Origin: Terriglobia bacterium
GTDB taxonomy: Bacteria; Acidobacteriota; Terriglobia; Terriglobales; Acidobacteriaceae
Assembly (NCBI GenBank): GCA_020073165.1
Contig: JAIQFP010000020.1
Span: 1-64,000 of the forward strand
Direction of reading: 5' to 3'
DNA length: 64,000 nt
Shown here: one piece after another, positions 61,000 through 64,000 of the stretch
How positions within the stretch are numbered: the stretch's first letter is position 1
How the letters are laid out: each line of letters opens with the position of its first letter
The notes under the pieces: model-generated
The model's database searches: none
What the model saw: only the letters and a program-made list of their open reading frames with translations
Told to the model about the DNA's origin: nothing
Program-made: the position numbers and the translations under genes

Positions 61000-61401
61000 C
61001 GCGGCACGCACCTATGCGCTGTACGCAGTCAGTCACGCTCTCCGCGCCGCGCAGAACCCTTTCAGTGGGCAGTGGCCAATTTCCCAGAGAGCCGATAGGC
61101 CGGAAAGGCGCGCCAGTCAAGCCTTTTGCACAGGTTGGAATGTACTTCCGGACATCTTGACGTCCAGCGCCACTAACCCTTAAAGTCCCTCTCAATCTCG
61201 CGGTGCCCGGAAACAGCAGTTAGCCCGAGGTGGGTTCCCGCCACTCATAAGGCGCTTTCGCTCGGATCGAGCGCGGCGCCAGTTTCATTCCACGCGGGCC
61301 GGGCCGAACCATGGGGAAGAACCCTGCGCCGCTCCTCCCAGTGAAACCAATCGTGTGTTGCCGCCGGAGTGTATCTCGGCTCGGCGGATGGAGGTTGTGA
61401 A
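61000..61401. other. 402-bp intergenic region before second di-heme oxidoreductase
   Basis: No supported reading frame longer than about 65 codons and no RNA gene recognised. Contains a candidate promoter: TTGACG (61157-61162), 18-nt spacer, TAAAGT (61181-61186), giving a 215-nt leader. No repeats of the period-7 type are present. Confidence 0.45.
61157..61186 (+). promoter_or_regulatory. candidate sigma70 promoter for di-heme oxidoreductase 2
   Basis: TTGACG and TAAAGT with an 18-nt spacer; the downstream leader of about 215 nt is long and may carry control sequence not recognised here. Confidence 0.3.
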
Positions 61402-62808
61402 ATGAAATGCCGAAAGGTACTTGCTTTCGCTCTATGTTTCACGGTGCTGGCAATTGCACCGGGAGTGCTGCTCGCTCAACACGACCCGGGGCCGCGCAAC
61501 GGCGCTGCTGGAGCCGGGGGGCCGTATCCCACCCTCAGTCCTGCGGAAGTGGATTTGTTTAACGAGGCGTTCATGCGATTCCAGGAAGTTCAGTCGGTGT
61601 CCGGGGGGATCGCGGGCGAGGACAGCGGCGGGTTGGGGCCAACGTTCAATGGCAATAGCTGTGCCATGTGCCATGCGCAGCCGTTCATCGGCGGAACCAG
61701 CCCTGGCCTGACCAGTCCACAGAATCCAGTTCCCAACCCGCAAGTCGCACTTGCCAAACTGCACAACGCTTCGAACACGGTGCCCTCGTTCATTGCGTCG
61801 GATGGTCCGGTGCGGGAAGCACGGTTTGTCAGGAATCGCGACGGCTCGCCGGATGGCGGGGTTCACGGCTTGTTCACGATTGCCGGCCGCGACGACGCTC
61901 CCGGGTGCACGATTGCCCAGCCGGATTTCGCCCTGCAGCTTGCCTTCGACAACGTGATTTTCCGCATTCCGACCCCGGTGTTTGGGCTGGGTCTGGTGGA
62001 GAACACGCCCGACGCCACTTTGCGAGCGAACCTGGCCGCTACCCGAGATGCAAGGAACCGCGTGGGTATCGGCGGCAGCTTCAATACCAGTGGGAATGAC
62101 GGCACCATTACCCGGTTCGGCTGGAAGGCGCAGAATAAGTCGCTGCTGATCTTCGCCGGTGAGGCCTACAACGTCGAGCAGGGCGTGACCAATGAGCTGT
62201 TCCCCGACGAGCGCTCGGGGGTTGAGGGTTGCCTATTTAATCCGTTGCCTGAGGACGCCAGCGGCGTCAACCGTGAAGACGGCGACAGCCCGTTGTCGGA
62301 CACGACGAACTTTGCCGTGTTTATGCGTCTTTCGGCGCCACCAACCCCTGGTCCGCAGACGGCCTCTACCCAGAAAGGCGCGACCCTGTTCAGCGCGGTC
62401 GGGTGCGCGCTATGCCACTCAGCCTCGCTCACGACCGGTCCCTCGATCTTTACCGGCATGAGCGGTGTAACCTACCAGCCGTTTTCGGACTTCGCCCTGC
62501 ACCACATGGGGTCAGATCTGGCGGATGGTGTTAGCCAAGGGGCGGCGGGCGGGGACCAGTTCCGCACCGCACCGCTTTGGGGGGTCGGACAGCGCCTGTT
62601 TTTCCTGCATGACGGCCGCACCTCCGACCTTTTGCAGGCTATTGAGGAGCACAGCGACTGTGGCGGCAAGCCCTCGGGCGGCGCTCACAGTTTCAACCAT
62701 GAGCACTCGCAGCATTGCAGTTCGGAGGCCAACCAGGTCATCCACAACTTCAATGCGCTCAGCTCGCAGCAGCAGCAGGACATCTTGAACTTCCTGCGCT
62801 CGTTGTAG
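61402..62808 (+). CDS. di-heme oxidoreductase family cytochrome (DHOR-like), paralogue 2
   Basis: 468 residues from ATG 61402, with GGAGG 7 nt upstream. Signal peptide ending ...GVLLA-Q. Heme sites CAMCHAQPF and CALCHSASL. Family motifs LHHMGSDLADGV, FRTAPLWGVGQRLFFLHDGR. Near the C-terminus is a His-rich insert (GAHSFNHEHSQHC) not present in paralogue 1 at 17553, possibly a metal site. Periplasmic; substrate unknown. Confidence 0.88.
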   Translation: MKCRKVLAFALCFTVLAIAPGVLLAQHDPGPRNGAAGAGGPYPTLSPAEVDLFNEAFMRFQEVQSVSGGIAGEDSGGLGPTFNGNSCAMCHAQPFIGGTSPGLTSPQNPVPNPQVALAKLHNASNTVPSFIASDGPVREARFVRNRDGSPDGGVHGLFTIAGRDDAPGCTIAQPDFALQLAFDNVIFRIPTPVFGLGLVENTPDATLRANLAATRDARNRVGIGGSFNTSGNDGTITRFGWKAQNKSLLIFAGEAYNVEQGVTNELFPDERSGVEGCLFNPLPEDASGVNREDGDSPLSDTTNFAVFMRLSAPPTPGPQTASTQKGATLFSAVGCALCHSASLTTGPSIFTGMSGVTYQPFSDFALHHMGSDLADGVSQGAAGGDQFRTAPLWGVGQRLFFLHDGRTSDLLQAIEEHSDCGGKPSGGAHSFNHEHSQHCSSEANQVIHNFNALSSQQQQDILNFLRSL

Positions 62809-62862
62809 CGGATGGTTAACTGGGATCGCGGCAGGGGGTGTGTTCGCTTGTCCTATCACTCG

Positions 62863-62912
62863 TGATGGCGTCATCCCGAACCCGGCGTAGTTCAGCCGGG
62901 TGAGAGATCTGG
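62863..62912. repeat. dispersed hairpin repeat, inverted copy
   Basis: Reverse complement of the 55771-55811 part of the dispersed repeat: GATGGCGTCATCCCGAA followed by a CCCGGC/GCCGGG hairpin. Lies after the second DHOR gene, between convergent genes. Confidence 0.7.
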
Positions 62913-63023
62913 CGCGCTGTGACCAGGCTGTGAAAAGGGAAGCCGAGGGGGGATCGCAGCGGGTCTCTGGCCGGGCCCTCTGCGATCCGGTCCTTCACCG
63001 GATGGGACAAGAAGGTGCCAACC

Positions 63024-64000
63024 TCAGGTCTCGAGCTGCAGCAGGTCGTCCACGGTTTCGCGACGCCGGACGACTCTGACCGACTTTCCTTCCACCAGCA
63101 CCTCCGCCGGGCGCGTGCGCGTGTTGTAGTTGGAAGCCAGCACCATGCCGTAAGCGCCGCTATCCAGAATGGCCAGCAGATCGCCTTCATGGACCGTCGG
63201 TAGCTCGCGGTCATGCGCGAAGAAGTCTCCGGTCTCACAGATCGGGCCCACCACATCCACTTTTTCACGCAGCGGGGAGGGCGGCTCGTCCACGCGGACC
63301 GGTACGATCTCGTGGTAGGCATCATATAGTGCGGGGCGTAGCAAATCGTTCATGGCCGCGTCCACCACCACGAATTTCTTGCCGTCGTTGTGCTTGCGAT
63401 AGAGAACTCGAGTCAGCAGCACGCCGGCGGCACCCACAATGGCGCGGCCGGGTTCGAGCAGGAGGTGGACCTTCAGCCCGTGCAGCGGCTTTACGAGCGC
63501 GTCGGCGTACGCAGCGATCGAGTCCGAAAATTCGGTAGAGGCCGACTCTTCATAAGAGATGCCGAGACCGCCGCCGGCGTCCACGTAGTCAATGCGGTGG
63601 CCATCGGCGCGCAGATCGCGCACCAGTTCCGCCACCCGCTCCATGGCCAGAGCAAAAGGGGCGACCTCCGTAATCTGCGAGCCAATGTGCACACTCACAC
63701 CCGCGATCTTGAGATGCTCGCTGCCGGAGGCTCGCGCGTACAAACCGCGCGCCTCGCCGCTGCGCACGCCGAACTTGTGCTGGTGCAGGCCAGTGGAAAT
63801 GTAACGATGGGTGTTAGCGGGGACATCCGGGTTGACCCGTAGAGCGATACGCGCAATTTTCCTCAAGCGGGCCGCGCACTCTGCCAGTGTCCCCAGCTCC
63901 GATTCGCTCTCCACGTTGAAGAGCAGGATGCCGGCTTTGAGTGCGGCCTGCATCTCGTCGGCCGTTTTGCCCACTCCGGAGAAGACAACTTTGCCTGCAG
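63024..64000 (-). CDS. lysA: diaminopimelate decarboxylase, 5' end outside window
   Basis: The frame is open to the right edge; the visible part begins AGKVVFSGVGKTADEM. Features: ALRVNPDVPANTH, HKFGVRSGEA, GVSVHIGSQI, DYVDAGGGLGISY (PLP phosphate loop), LLEPGRAIVGAAG, and CETGDFFAHD with the catalytic Cys. The N-terminal PLP lysine is outside the window. Last step of lysine biosynthesis: meso-diaminopimelate to lysine. Confidence 0.93.
   Translation of the reverse strand, partial: AGKVVFSGVGKTADEMQAALKAGILLFNVESESELGTLAECAARLRKIARIALRVNPDVPANTHRYISTGLHQHKFGVRSGEARGLYARASGSEHLKIAGVSVHIGSQITEVAPFALAMERVAELVRDLRADGHRIDYVDAGGGLGISYEESASTEFSDSIAAYADALVKPLHGLKVHLLLEPGRAIVGAAGVLLTRVLYRKHNDGKKFVVVDAAMNDLLRPALYDAYHEIVPVRVDEPPSPLREKVDVVGPICETGDFFAHDRELPTVHEGDLLAILDSGAYGMVLASNYNTRTRPAEVLVEGKSVRVVRRRETVDDLLQLET

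Overview
The window is about 64 kb of GC-rich bacterial chromosome. Gene content points to an Acidobacteriota (Terriglobia-like) genome: a Ser/Thr kinase fused to TPRs, a DUF2911 protein, MacB-type permeases, secreted FG-GAP and BNR proteins, a YpdA-type bacillithiol disulfide reductase, and a menaquinol-type Rieske/cytochrome b locus beside heme A synthesis genes. The taxonomic call is inference from gene content; there is no rRNA in the window. I saw no tRNA, rRNA, CRISPR array, phage gene or intact insertion sequence.

Layout. 1-6.2 kb: kinase/TPR protein (start lies outside the window), DUF2911 protein, two MacB-like permeases. 6.3-12.6 kb: small protein plus MidA methyltransferase, secreted BNR and FG-GAP proteins, membrane protein/TetR divergent pair, a lipoprotein with an internal duplication. 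12.7-25.4 kb: Tat-exported amidase, a GlxA-type regulator divergent from an AhpD-like/DUF6632 pair, fumC, a di-heme oxidoreductase, YpdA, cyaY (frataxin), MFS exporter, pterin dehydratase, ssb, ferredoxin, HEAT/lipoyl-like membrane protein. 26-39.5 kb, all on the minus strand: a respiratory block. In transcription order it is hemH, Rieske, cytochrome b, subunit IV-like cytochrome b, a 1091-residue octaheme cytochrome c, a cupredoxin-like lipoprotein, ctaA, ctaB, ABC ATPase, a small membrane protein, ABC permease and DUF420. This looks like a quinol:cytochrome c oxidoreductase with genes for heme A supply and terminal-oxidase assembly. 39.8-41.6 kb: a Cys-rich secreted SGNH-like protein followed by a decayed patch holding a HAF-repeat remnant and an 87-bp echo of the SGNH-like gene. 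41.6-49.6 kb: NAD-type isocitrate dehydrogenase, nrdR, a flippase-like protein, lytic transglycosylase, HAD phosphatase, TPR protein, thrC, a long AlaX editing protein. 49.6-53.7 kb: a polyamine locus (agmatine deiminase, N-carbamoylputrescine amidase, deoxyhypusine-synthase-like protein, pyruvoyl arginine decarboxylase). 53.8-64 kb: small secreted protein, POTRA-only protein, LysR regulator, GH57 enzyme, amidohydrolase, second di-heme oxidoreductase, and lysA running off the right edge.

The gaps between genes are unusually structured. At least nine carry degenerate tandem repeats with an exact 7-nt period, five of them paired with a reverse-complement array across a spacer. Two lie in successive gaps of the cytochrome bc operon. 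Two more gaps carry period-9 versions, and others carry GC-rich hairpins or a dispersed element with the core GGCGTCATCC. Several genes have a TANAAT-type -10 box only 6-7 nt before the start codon, which suggests leaderless mRNAs. The strongest protein-level oddities are the octaheme cytochrome c, the duplicated motif in the Rieske N-terminal extension, and the deoxyhypusine-synthase-like protein whose catalytic lysine position is arginine.
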